From Paenibacillus sp. BJ-4 (GTDB taxonomy: Bacteria; Bacillota; Bacilli; Paenibacillales; Paenibacillaceae), in contig NZ_JAIVEM010000052.1 of NCBI RefSeq assembly GCF_020404765.1, forward strand, positions 1 to 64,000: 64,000 bases of DNA, written 5' to 3'. Within the stretch, counting starts at the first letter, position 1, and every line of letters begins with the position of its first letter. Positions 16,361 through 25,729 of this stretch are shown in pieces. Below the pieces are notes generated by a model. It saw only the letters and a list, made by a program, of their open reading frames with translations. It made no database searches and was not told the origin of the DNA. The position numbers and the translations under genes are program-made.

Positions 16361-17230
16361 TTAAAAGATATCCTTTGCATCTGCTGGAAGGATATGTACA
16401 TGATGAAGATAGTTTGTAACACGTTGATCGTCCTGGGTGGGGTATTCGTAACCATAATAGTTTGCCACACCCAAGGCTACTTCTCTGAACAAATCTCCCA
16501 TGATAAAAAGAGCTTGCCACATATGCTCATAATCTGCATCCGAAAACGTTTGAACATAGGCCGTCCAATGTTCAGGCTCAAGAAGCTTTTTAAAATATTT
16601 CCCCACCTTGCCCGGATTCGCGGCAAAGTCCGTTTGTATACCGATATGCCATTCCAGCATGAGGTGAAGCATATCCCGTACAGGTCGATCCAACATAAAT
16701 TTGGCGTAAGGAAGCTCTCGTCGCCATAATCCTTTAGCTACATAGGTACTGACCCACCAGAACTCATTGCAGGAGTTTGCATAGATTTGGGCTGTTGGGG
16801 GTATCGTTTTATAATCTTGAAGGCTTGGCGTCGGAAAAGGCTCCACAAGTCCGTCCTTATCCAGCAGCAGTACACTTAAGCTGTCTCGGGGCCAATTGGC
16901 GATGTTATCCGCAGGGCAGAGTGTGAGATCAATACGGTTGCCGTCTGTGAATAGCATAAGGAAAGCAAAGCGATCACAAGACATCGAAGCAGGTTCCATA
17001 GGCTCATCGGGCGTTTGCATAATTATTAATTCTCCAAAGCTACTGATCCAGCGACGATCCCGAATAAGACTCTCCATAGAGGATACGAGAAAGACGATAT
17101 CATAATCCTGAAAGATATCTCGTGGAGCATGGGGATTGGCACGTGAACCATTCATAATTACAGCACGCACCCGTTCGTCCTCTTGGGCAAATTGAAGAAT
17201 GGTACGAAACATTTCATGTTCACTTCTCAG
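16361..17230 (-). CDS. aadK: Aminoglycoside 6-adenylyltransferase ANT(6) family, probable CTG start
   Basis: About 289 residues. The nucleotidyltransferase motif VIMNGSRANPHAP near the N-terminus and DYDIVFLV form the NTP/Mg site; NRIDLTLCPADNIANWP and ELPYAKFMLDRPVRDML are ANT(6) family blocks. These enzymes adenylylate streptomycin at O-6. The first ATG (17254) has no ribosome site. AGGAGGTGG stands about seven bases before an in-frame CTG at 17230, and the protein from there begins LRSEHEMF, like the family start RSEQEM. A CTG start is therefore likely. Confidence 0.87.
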   Translation of the reverse strand: MRSEHEMFRTILQFAQEDERVRAVIMNGSRANPHAPRDIFQDYDIVFLVSSMESLIRDRRWISSFGELIIMQTPDEPMEPASMSCDRFAFLMLFTDGNRIDLTLCPADNIANWPRDSLSVLLLDKDGLVEPFPTPSLQDYKTIPPTAQIYANSCNEFWWVSTYVAKGLWRRELPYAKFMLDRPVRDMLHLMLEWHIGIQTDFAANPGKVGKYFKKLLEPEHWTAYVQTFSDADYEHMWQALFIMGDLFREVALGVANYYGYEYPTQDDQRVTNYLHHVHILPADAKDIF

Positions 17231-17401
17231 GAAAACCACCTCCTGTAGGTCCATTTTTTATCTAAAAAAAATGTCATGTCTTTACAATAGCTCATGAATG
17301 AGTGCTATTCAACTTCGCTCTAGGCAAAAAGGCTCGGGAATTATACGAGGATTGCAGGACAAAGTATTGCTGACGTCTAATTTTCTTTACAGACTAGCCA
17401 C

Positions 17402-17944
17402 TTGACTGAAGGGGGAAGTCCAGACCATAAAGCCTTTTTCAAGGAAATCAATAGGTTCATTCAGGAGAGCCTGCTGCCGAAGTTTGCAACTGAGGGAAAA
17501 CTAGACTATGTACTATGTTATCCGGCAGATGAAAAGTGGGAAGCTGCTCTTGAATTTGTGATGAAGGATGTACGATCTATGAAGAGTGGACGAATGACGT
17601 TTACTCAGCATTTGGACCGTATAGCTAGCCCGCTTGGAGAGGATATCGTTGCAATTGATCGTGATTTATTAAAGCAGCGGCATCTGACAGGGCTTGATGA
17701 TATCATCGATGAGACACAGGGGAACTGGCCTTCTCTGGAGGCTTACGAAAACAATGGATTTGGATGCGCTGCCATTCAACATACGGAGGAAGGCCCGACT
17801 ATTATCAGCTGGTGTTTAAGCGATTGGGTTGTGGGTCAGGAGTGTGAATTAGGCATTCAAACCGATGCGGCCTGCATGTTTTATTTGATTGGCGAGCAAG
17901 AACGCGCACGGCATTATTGTCAAAAGGCAGTCCAAAAGGGTTGA
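17402..17944 (+). pseudogene. Truncated ZmaR-like GNAT acetyltransferase with an altered tail
   Basis: 180 residues open, with a possible TTG start but no clear ribosome site. The first 155 residues look like the GNAT_acetyltran family that includes zwittermicin resistance ZmaR: HKAFFKEINRFIQESLLPKF, SPLGEDIVAIDRDLL and SWCLSDWVVGQECELGIQT. The acetyl-CoA loop that should follow (after about 17868) is missing. Instead there is a TPR-like segment, AACMFYLIGEQERARHYCQ. Other bases up to about 18045 can be read in a shifted frame. A deletion joining two genes is the simplest reading; resistance function is probably lost. Confidence 0.6.
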
Positions 17945-18064
17945 TCGGCATCCATCAGCCACATTATCATGGATTTGTATATAGAGAGGCGAACAGCGGG
18001 CAGATTGCAAGTATTCTTGCTGAATCGCCTGAATAAAATCATAGAGTGAAAGTAAGTGCCAAAG

Positions 18065-18115
18065 AACCACAGTGAAAATGGTCGAAATGACGATTTTTAT
18101 TGTGGTTTTTTATTC
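18065..18115 (+). terminator. Terminator before the siderophore operon
   Basis: AACCACAGTGAAAAT / ATTTTTATTGTGGTTTTTT hairpin with T run. Confidence 0.83.
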
Positions 18116-18212
18116 TATTTTAGGAATTAAAAATAGGTTTTGTCCAAATTCCGGTCTGAAATGTCCATGGAATCAGGATATTTATTCCATATAATAAGAA
18201 GGTGAATTGATT

Positions 18213-18231
18213 GAAAATGATTATCAATATC
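18213..18231. promoter_or_regulatory. Fur box of the siderophore biosynthesis operon
   Basis: GAAAATGATTATCAATATC matches GATAATGATTATCATTATC at 17 of 19 bases. It is directly upstream of the aminotransferase gene, so the biosynthetic operon should be repressed by iron-loaded Fur. Confidence 0.88.
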
Positions 18232-18244
18232 AAAGGTGATCGAG

Positions 18245-19619
18245 TTGTCAAAAGCTATAACTGCTATCTCGCAAAACACCCGTTACCTGGAAAGCCAGGC
18301 TGCACGGGAATCCAATGCCAGATCCTACCCCCGGCGTATCCCGATAGCCATTGCCGAAGCAGAAGGCATCTATGTCAAGGACATGGATGGAAAAAACTAT
18401 ATTGACTGCCTGGCCGGGGCCGGAACTTTGGCACTCGGTCATAATCATCCAGTGGTCTTAGAAGCGATCAGAGAGCTGCTGGATCAAAAACGCCCCCTGC
18501 ATACGCTGGATTTGACCACGCCAGTGAAGGAGCAATTTGTAGAAGAACTATTCGCCAGTCTGCCTCGTAAATTTGCCCGTCAGGCCAAAATCCAATTTTG
18601 TGGTCCGACCGGAGGCGATGCGGTGGAAGCCGCGATCAAGCTGGTCAAAACGGCCACGGGTCGTCGAAGCATTTTTTCCTTCCAAGGCGGTTATCATGGT
18701 TCGACCCACGCTACGATGAGTCTCAGCGGTACTTTGGGACAAAAAGAGCGGGTGCAGGGCTTAATACCGGATGTTCATTTTATGCCCTATCCCTATGTGT
18801 ATCGTTGCCCATTTGGTGTAGGTGGCGAGCAGACGCAGGCACTTAGCAGTTGTTATATTGAGAACCTGCTGGATGACCCCGAGAGTGGGATTGCTACGCC
18901 ATGTGCTTTTATTCTGGAGGTTGTTCAAGGGGAAGGTGGCTCCATTCCTGCGCCTGTCGAGTGGATTCGGGAAATCCGCCGCATCACCAGGGAACGGAAT
19001 ATCCCGATGATTATTGATGAAGTCCAGACCGGACTTGGACGCACAGGTAAGCTGTTTGCTTTTGAGCATGCGGGCATTATCCCTGATGTGCTGGTCTTGT
19101 CGAAAGCGATTGGCGGTAGTCTTCCGCTGTCGGTGGTGATTTATAACGAAGCGTTGGATATCTGGAATCCGGGGGCGCATATTGGTACATTTCGTGGTAA
19201 TCCAAATGGCCATGGCCGCCGGGCTTGCGACCCTGAAATATATAAAGCACAACCATATACCCGAACATGCCGCAGCCAGAGGCGAACAACTAATGAGCCG
19301 TCTGAATGTGCTGAAGCAGCAAACAGGTTGCATCGGAGATGTACGCGGCCTCGGGCTTATGATCGGGGTAGAGATTGTGGACGACCGGCAGTCAGTGGAT
19401 CATTTGGGACATCATCCGGCCCACAAGAAGCTGGCTGCTCGAATACAGCAGGAATGCTTAAAACGTGGACTCATTTTGGAGGTTGGGGGAAGGCACTCTG
19501 CCGTGATCCGCTTTTTACCACCGCTGATTGTAACCGAGCGCCAAATCGACGACATATTTCTTATTTTCAATGAAGCGGTGCATGCAGCCTATGCCGGGTT
19601 GCAGCACGAATACGACTAA
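18245..19619 (+). pseudogene. Diaminobutyrate-2-oxoglutarate aminotransferase with a frameshift (AcsF/Dat-like)
   Basis: Class III PLP aminotransferase of about 457 residues if the frame is repaired. CGPTGGDAVEAAIKLVKTAT, FQGGYHGST, PMIIDEVQTGLGRTG and the Schiff-base Lys region VLVLSKAIGGSLPLS are intact. After HIGTFRG (about 19200) the match continues only in the next frame (NQMAMAAGLATLKYIKH to the stop at 19619). One extra base in GGTAATCCAAATGG explains this. The enzyme would make L-2,4-diaminobutyrate for the siderophore. TTG at 18245, five bases after AAAGGTGA, is the likely start; GTG at 18236 is possible. Sequencing error is not excluded. Confidence 0.85.
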
Positions 19620-19631
19620 GCAGGCTCCAGG

Positions 19632-21101
19632 ATGAAAATACATGCTACGGCCATTCAATGGAAGGTCGTCATCACGGTGATGCTCGGCACCTTTACGGTT
19701 TTGCTGAATAACAGTTCGCTGAATCCGGCGATTCCATCCTTCATTAAGGTGTTCGATACGAACGCTGTCACGGCGAGCTGGCTCATTACCATTTTTCTAA
19801 TTACGATGGGGATGACCATGCCTTTAACCGGGTACTTGGCGGATCGCTTTGGAAAAAAGAAAATCTACCTGAGTGGACTTGCACTCTTTGTTGCAGGCTC
19901 CTTGCTCGGTTCGATATCGTGGGGGCTCACCGCTGTAATCATGTTTCGTGGACTGCAAGGAATGGCGGGCGGACTGATGATTCCGTTATCGCTGGCGCTG
20001 ATTTTTGAAGCCTTCCCCAAGGAGGAACGCGGCAGGGTTACGGGAATATGGGGGATTGCGATTATGGCCGCTCCGATGCTCGGGCCTACAGTTGGAGGAG
20101 TCGTTCTGTCGCTCAGCAGCTGGCAGGTACTTTTCCTCATGAATGTGCCAACTGGACTGCTGGGATTGCTGCTGGGGATACGTTATTTGGCCTCTACGCG
20201 TAGCAATCCGTCGCGCACTTTTGATAGCAGCGGATTTATAACGATCACCCTGGGGGTAGGATTCATTCTGTTTGCGCTGGGCCGAACAAAGACGGCGGCA
20301 GATTTAGTTGATCCGCTGCATATTCTGCTGTTTCTTGCCGGAGCGATGTTGCTGGTGATGTTTGTACGGATGGAGCTGATAAAGGAACAGCCCTTGCTGA
20401 ATGTGCACATTTTTAAAATACCTACCTACAGCTTCAGCGTGATCGTGGCGAGTGTACAGGCAATTGCGATGTTTGGCAGCATTTTTCTGGTCCCGATGCT
20501 TATTCAACATGTATATGGCTATGACACCATGATGACAGGACTTGTGTTTTTGCCTTCTGCCATATGCACAGGCTGGTTCGTTACCCTTGCAGGCAAGCAA
20601 CTGGATCGCAAGGGTCCGAAAGGGATTATCAGCGCTGGACTTGTCCTCACATGCGCGGCTACGGCGATGCTCGGTATGCTCCAGCTCCATTCACCGCTCT
20701 GGGTCATTTTTGTCCTCATGATGCTGCGGGGAGTTGGATTGGGTTTGTCCAATATGCCTGCCACAACCGCCGGGCTGAATGCGATTCCTGATAAACTGGT
20801 AGCCCAAGGCTCGGCGATGAATAATGTAATGCGCAGACTAACCTCTTCGCTTGGAATGGTTGTCATTTCGATTTATTTTGAAGTCCGTAAGGCACAGCTT
20901 CTGGTGGCAGGCTATTCGGTGGAAACGGGAACGCTGCAAGCGATCCGGGAAGGCTTTATTGGAATGAGCATACTCATTTTACTCACGATCCCCGCCGCTT
21001 TTTTCCTCAAGTCGCCCGCATTCCTTCCTAAAAAAGGAGCGCGTCGTACAGCCGGTGATACCTCGGAAGTGAAAGCGCCTGCGTCTGCACCTAAGGCTTG
21101 A
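19632..21101 (+). CDS. MFS exporter, DHA2 family (YhcA/SbnD-like)
   Basis: 489 residues with about 13-14 hydrophobic spans. Motif A GYLADRFGKKKIYLSG follows the second span and motif C-like MAAPMLGPTVGGVVLS lies in the fifth. DHA2 exporters in achromobactin and staphyloferrin B loci (YhcA, SbnD) secrete the finished siderophore; position between aminotransferase and synthetases supports that role. 12 bases after the aminotransferase stop. Confidence 0.88.
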   Translation: MKIHATAIQWKVVITVMLGTFTVLLNNSSLNPAIPSFIKVFDTNAVTASWLITIFLITMGMTMPLTGYLADRFGKKKIYLSGLALFVAGSLLGSISWGLTAVIMFRGLQGMAGGLMIPLSLALIFEAFPKEERGRVTGIWGIAIMAAPMLGPTVGGVVLSLSSWQVLFLMNVPTGLLGLLLGIRYLASTRSNPSRTFDSSGFITITLGVGFILFALGRTKTAADLVDPLHILLFLAGAMLLVMFVRMELIKEQPLLNVHIFKIPTYSFSVIVASVQAIAMFGSIFLVPMLIQHVYGYDTMMTGLVFLPSAICTGWFVTLAGKQLDRKGPKGIISAGLVLTCAATAMLGMLQLHSPLWVIFVLMMLRGVGLGLSNMPATTAGLNAIPDKLVAQGSAMNNVMRRLTSSLGMVVISIYFEVRKAQLLVAGYSVETGTLQAIREGFIGMSILILLTIPAAFFLKSPAFLPKKGARRTAGDTSEVKAPASAPKA

Positions 21102-21126
21102 ACAGGAAGGGAGAGAATGAATATAC

Positions 21127-23103
21127 ATGCTGACACAATCAAAAGAAGCTTCCGCTGCCGCTGGAGAACGGTCTGAGAGCAGAATATGGGCGGAACAAGC
21201 GACACTGCGGGCCTTGGTTAACAGCTATCTTCGAGAAACGCAACAATTTGACCCGAGAGTGGATGCGGAGGCACAGGAAATAAGGGTGATTCTGCCCCGG
21301 ATTGGGCAACAGGTTAGAGGGACGCTGCTTCATTTTTCTGCAACAGGGCAACATGTGTATGGGCAAGAGTGGTACAAGGTAGAGGAAGAAGGAAGCGGCA
21401 GACGGCTTGAGATGGATGAGGTCATACGAAGGCTGCTGGACGAGATGGGCTGCCACGCCAATCCCGAGCAACGGGAAGCGGAGCAGCACAAGATGAAGCA
21501 GCGTATTCGTAATAGCCTGCACAAGATGACGCTTTTTATGGACAAGCATCTGAAGCTTGCAGGTGAGAGCAGATCCAAGTCCTCAAGTACAGAAGCCGAA
21601 GCCCATCTGACGTATGTACACTCAGAGCAGTCTTTGCTGCTCGGACATCCCTTTCATCCTTTTCCGAAAAGCACGGAAGGGTTTACCGATGATGAGCTTC
21701 CGTTATACAGTCCGGAGATGAGCGCGGTGTTCCAGCTGTATTATTTTGCAGTTCATGAGGATAACGTGCAGGAGGAATGGATTGGTGAAGAGTATCGCAG
21801 AAATGCTATCGACCCGTCCGTGCAAATCCATGCCCAGCGTCAATGGGGAAAGGAACTGGAGCACTATTGTATACTGCCTATGCATCCTTGGCAGGCTGAG
21901 CATGTGTTACAGCAACCCTATATTCAAAGTCTAATACGACAGCGGCTGCTGATTCCTATGGGAGAGCTAGGTCCTGTTTTTTATCCGACTTCTTCGATAC
22001 GAACAGTGTGGAATTTAGAGACGGGAAACGGCTATAAGCTGCCGTTGCATGTTCGGATTACGAATCTAGTGCGCGATAATACGCAGGAACAGGCTCGACG
22101 TACATTGGATGCTGCGAAGGTCATCCATGATCTTTCAGCCGAATGGTCATCCCATATCCAATCCGAGGCCTTCAAGGTGCTAACAGAAACGGGATATAGC
22201 CGTGCATGCTTCAAGCCGAATAACGAGACGGAATGGGTGGGAAGTTCAAATGCAAAATATGACGCAGGACAGGAGTCTGAGTCTGGTCCATTGGTGATAA
22301 AAGATGGAACAGCAGCGGTTAACGAGCTGGAGCAGCTGTCTGACCAGTTTACGGTTCTTTACCGTCCGATGGACCTGAGCCCTGAATCGACCTATGTCAT
22401 GGCTTCCTTGCTGGAGCCGCCGCCGGGCGAACAGGAGCCACGGCTGATTGGAGTCATTCGAGGCCGTTCTCCGGGCAAAGTTAGAGAGCAGACGAACCTG
22501 GCAGCCTGGCTGGAGCGGTATCTCCATGTATCCATGGTACCCATGCTGCGTTTGCTTGCGGTGAAAGGCATCGCCTTTGAAGCCCATGTGCAAAATTCGC
22601 TGCTGTCCCTACAGGACGGCTGGCCGGAGTGCTATTATGTACGGGATTTGGAGGGTGTGAGTATTGTGCGTGAACAGGCCGAGGCGGCTGGATGGGTTGG
22701 CTCACTGATTTCTGAGGATAGTCCTGTCTTATACGGTGCACAAGAACCATGGCTGCGTACCCGTTATTATTTTTTTGTGAATCATTTGGGTGCTTTGATT
22801 CATGCCCTTGCGGTTCATCAGCAGCATAGTGAGCAGGAGTATTGGGGAGTGGTTCGCAAAGTCCTGGAGCAATTACGGGAACAAGTAGAAGCACAGGATG
22901 AAATAGAAGTACAACAGGCGTTGGAAAAAGGCTCGAATGATTCAGATGCTCGTATCCGTCTAGCCACCTATATCCAGGATTTATTGACTAATCCTACACT
23001 GCCTGCCAAAGCCAATTTTATAAGCTGCTTTCAATCCAGAGGGGATACCCCCTCGTTTATCTCAATTCCTAATCCTATTCAGATTCATGAGGTGACTTTA
23101 TGA
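21127..23103 (+). CDS. NIS siderophore synthetase, IucA/IucC family (first of three)
   Basis: 658 residues. IucA/IucC motifs: LLLGHPFHPFPKSTEGF near residue 170 (ATP and substrate loop), LPMHPWQ near 258, TSSIRTVW near 285, FEAHVQNSLLSL near 485 and YYVRDLEG. The C-terminal third matches the FhuF-like domain of this family. NIS synthetases adenylate a citrate carboxylate and join it to an amine or alcohol. Likely AcsC- or AcsA-like, but which acyl step it performs cannot be told from motifs. Ends overlapping the next synthetase by four bases. Confidence 0.9.
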   Translation: MLTQSKEASAAAGERSESRIWAEQATLRALVNSYLRETQQFDPRVDAEAQEIRVILPRIGQQVRGTLLHFSATGQHVYGQEWYKVEEEGSGRRLEMDEVIRRLLDEMGCHANPEQREAEQHKMKQRIRNSLHKMTLFMDKHLKLAGESRSKSSSTEAEAHLTYVHSEQSLLLGHPFHPFPKSTEGFTDDELPLYSPEMSAVFQLYYFAVHEDNVQEEWIGEEYRRNAIDPSVQIHAQRQWGKELEHYCILPMHPWQAEHVLQQPYIQSLIRQRLLIPMGELGPVFYPTSSIRTVWNLETGNGYKLPLHVRITNLVRDNTQEQARRTLDAAKVIHDLSAEWSSHIQSEAFKVLTETGYSRACFKPNNETEWVGSSNAKYDAGQESESGPLVIKDGTAAVNELEQLSDQFTVLYRPMDLSPESTYVMASLLEPPPGEQEPRLIGVIRGRSPGKVREQTNLAAWLERYLHVSMVPMLRLLAVKGIAFEAHVQNSLLSLQDGWPECYYVRDLEGVSIVREQAEAAGWVGSLISEDSPVLYGAQEPWLRTRYYFFVNHLGALIHALAVHQQHSEQEYWGVVRKVLEQLREQVEAQDEIEVQQALEKGSNDSDARIRLATYIQDLLTNPTLPAKANFISCFQSRGDTPSFISIPNPIQIHEVTL

Positions 23104-24950
23104 CTATTTCCGCAACTTCCTCTGGCATCGCTTTGACCACTCAGCGATTCATTCAAGCGCTTCGCTCAGATACCTTTACACAGGTGGAGCAACGCATCAT
23201 CCGACAGCTGATTCAGGCATTGTTATATGAGGAAATTTTGCCCTATGACACTCGCAGCGATGCGGTGAAAGAGGACTGCCAGCATTTTATATTGTATGGC
23301 AAGGACACCACAGGGCAGCCCGTTCAATATCGTTCTGTCGGAAAACGAATGAATAGCTTTGGCCGCATTCGGCTGGTTCATATTCCGGTCATACGGGTCG
23401 GGACAGACGGAAGTGAAACGCTGGCCACGCTGGCTGATTTTGCGAACGAAGTCCTCAGCGCCGCACAGCAGGGAGAACGACTTCAACGCTTTATAGAAGA
23501 GCTTGAGCAGACTCTGCTCAAGGATGTACAGGCGCAAAGCTCTTTCACAGAATCATCTCTCGCAGATGACCAGCGCCGATATGATGAGCTGGAAGGCAAT
23601 TTGGGAGACGGTCATCCGTATCATCCATGCTATAAATCCAGAATTGGATTCACGCTGACAGATAATGAGCGGTATGGTCCCGAGTTCAAGCAGCCGATTC
23701 GCCCTGTGTGGCTGGCTATTGCCAAAAGTCACACTCGGGCCGGACAATCGCAGGCGATTGATTATGAAGCATTTATTCGCCAGGAGCTGGGAGAAGGCGA
23801 ATTCGCACGCTTTCAAGCCTTGTTGGCCAGCTACGGTCAGCAACCCGAGGCATATCGGCTCATGCCTGTCCATCCGTGGCAGTGGCAGCAGATCATTTTA
23901 CCCCGCTTCCATCAAGAGCTGGCGAATCAGCAGATCATATGGCTCGGTGAGGCAAGTGATGTGTATCAGGCGCAGCAGTCGATTCGTACATTGTCCAACC
24001 GAACGACACCGGAGCGTGCTTATGTGAAGCTGTCGCTCAGTATTACGAACACCTCCACCAGCCGGATCATGGCTGGACATACCGTGCTGAATGGAGCGCT
24101 TATCACAGACTGGCTGCATGGGCTGCTGGAGCACGATGAATACGCTGCTCAACAGGGATTTTTTGTTTTGCGTGAGGTTCTGGGTATCACATTTGACTAC
24201 GAGCAGCTACCCGAATACCGTCAGGCGAAAACGTACGGCTCGCTGGGGACAGTGTGGCGGGAAAGCATTCACGGCTATTTGCAACCGGATGAGGACGCGA
24301 TACCTTTTAACGGATTATGTTATGTGCAAAAAAACGGGGTTCCCCTCATCGATCCATGGATACAGCAATTCGGCGTAGAGGAATGGACCCGCCGGGTGCT
24401 GGAGGCTACGGTATCACCGATTATTCATATGCTGTATGCGCATGGAATCGGTATGGAATCTCATGGTCAGAATTTGATTTTGATTCACCGCAATGGGCAA
24501 CCGACACGGGTGGCCCTTAAGGATTTTCATGATGGTGTCCGGTTCTCCGTGAACCATCTGACAGAGCCGGACCAATGTCCTGATCTTCATCCTGAGCCGC
24601 CAAGTCATGCTCGTATTAACCGCAATTCGTTTATTAAAACGAGTAATCCGGATGATGTACGCGATTTTACTTACGATGCTTTTTTCTTTATTGCAGCCGC
24701 CGAGCTGGCGATGTTCCTTGCTGAGCATTATCAACTGGACGAGCAGCGTTTTTGGGAGATGTCTGCGCAGGTCATTCATGATTATCAGCGCCAGCATCCT
24801 CAGCATGAGGAACGATTCCGCCTGTTTGATTTGTTTGCCCCAACCGTACAGATTGAAAAATTGATGAAAAGACGACTGCTTGGGGATGAGGATCTTCACT
24901 TCAAGCCGGGGATTAATCCGTTATATGCACACCGGAAGCCTACATGCTAA
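23100..24950 (+). CDS. NIS siderophore synthetase (AcsD-like)
   Basis: 616 residues. GDGHPYHPCYKSRIGF near residue 175 is close to the AcsD form of the motif. MPVHPWQWQQ near 258, QQSIRTLSNR near 290, YVKLSLSITNTSTSR and ESHGQNLILI near 455 complete the active-site set. AcsD condenses L-serine with prochiral citrate as the first step of achromobactin synthesis; this is the inferred role. ATGA overlap with the previous gene and a seven-base overlap with the next indicate tight coupling. Confidence 0.9.
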   Translation: MTISATSSGIALTTQRFIQALRSDTFTQVEQRIIRQLIQALLYEEILPYDTRSDAVKEDCQHFILYGKDTTGQPVQYRSVGKRMNSFGRIRLVHIPVIRVGTDGSETLATLADFANEVLSAAQQGERLQRFIEELEQTLLKDVQAQSSFTESSLADDQRRYDELEGNLGDGHPYHPCYKSRIGFTLTDNERYGPEFKQPIRPVWLAIAKSHTRAGQSQAIDYEAFIRQELGEGEFARFQALLASYGQQPEAYRLMPVHPWQWQQIILPRFHQELANQQIIWLGEASDVYQAQQSIRTLSNRTTPERAYVKLSLSITNTSTSRIMAGHTVLNGALITDWLHGLLEHDEYAAQQGFFVLREVLGITFDYEQLPEYRQAKTYGSLGTVWRESIHGYLQPDEDAIPFNGLCYVQKNGVPLIDPWIQQFGVEEWTRRVLEATVSPIIHMLYAHGIGMESHGQNLILIHRNGQPTRVALKDFHDGVRFSVNHLTEPDQCPDLHPEPPSHARINRNSFIKTSNPDDVRDFTYDAFFFIAAAELAMFLAEHYQLDEQRFWEMSAQVIHDYQRQHPQHEERFRLFDLFAPTVQIEKLMKRRLLGDEDLHFKPGINPLYAHRKPTC

Positions 24951-25705
24951 CGGTCAATCGGCTTCAGGAGAAGCTGCGGAAAGGGCAGGAGGTATTTGGA
25001 CTGATTGCCTCCATCCCGGCTGCACTTACCGTCGAAATGATCGGACATGCCGGATATGACTTTGTCGTTATTGATATGGAGCATGTCATGATCAATCCCG
25101 AGACCGTGGAGCATATGATCCGCGCTGCGGAAGCTGCACACATCACGCCCTTGGTACGTGTGCCCGAGGTGGATACCAAGGTCATATTGCGGGTGCTGGA
25201 CAGCGGAGCACAAGGAATTGTCGTTCCGCATGTGGAGAGCAGGGAGCAGATGGAGGAGCTTGTACAGGCTGCAAAATATAGCCCGGAGGGCAAGCGAAGC
25301 CTGAACAGTGGCAGACCTGCCGCATTTGGCAAAGGAAGTCTGGTGGACTACATGAAACAGGCCAATGATCAGATCATGCTGGTGCCGATGATTGAGAGCG
25401 GACTGGGCGTGGAGCGTATTGCAGATATTTTATCTGTACCGGGCCTTGGCATGGTGCTGGAAGGTGCAGCAGATTTATCACAATCGTACGGTGTGCCATG
25501 GCAGACCGATGCGGCGATTGTGCAGGAGGGGCTACAGCGGGTTTTTGAAGCTTCACGGGAAGTAAATATTCCGTACTGTGCCATTCCGCGAAAGACTGGA
25601 GAATACGGTGCATGGGTGGAGCAAGGGGTTCATGCCTTCGTGCTGGGTGATGAGCGGGGAATTGCTTTTCGCGCCCTGCAAGCAAGAAGGTGTGGCCTAC
25701 GCTAG
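24944..25705 (+). CDS. HpcH/HpaI-fold citrate synthase (SbnG/AcsB-like)
   Basis: 253 residues in the HpcH/HpaI aldolase TIM-barrel: FVVIDMEHVMINPETVEHMI, PLVRVPEVD, GIVVPHVESREQME, LVPMIESGLGVERI and GAADLSQSYGVPW. SbnG of staphyloferrin B loci uses this fold to make citrate from oxaloacetate and acetyl-CoA; AcsB is the achromobactin homolog. Having it in the operon would provide citrate for the NIS enzymes independently of the TCA cycle. Aldolase activity on another substrate cannot be excluded. Confidence 0.87.
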   Translation: MLTVNRLQEKLRKGQEVFGLIASIPAALTVEMIGHAGYDFVVIDMEHVMINPETVEHMIRAAEAAHITPLVRVPEVDTKVILRVLDSGAQGIVVPHVESREQMEELVQAAKYSPEGKRSLNSGRPAAFGKGSLVDYMKQANDQIMLVPMIESGLGVERIADILSVPGLGMVLEGAADLSQSYGVPWQTDAAIVQEGLQRVFEASREVNIPYCAIPRKTGEYGAWVEQGVHAFVLGDERGIAFRALQARRCGLR

Positions 25706-25729
25706 CTCGTAACATAAAGGAGGATGAAC

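Noticed and set aside
18211..18405. Short plus-strand frame overlapping the aminotransferase start
   Set aside because: It overlaps the Fur box and the true gene; its residues match no family.
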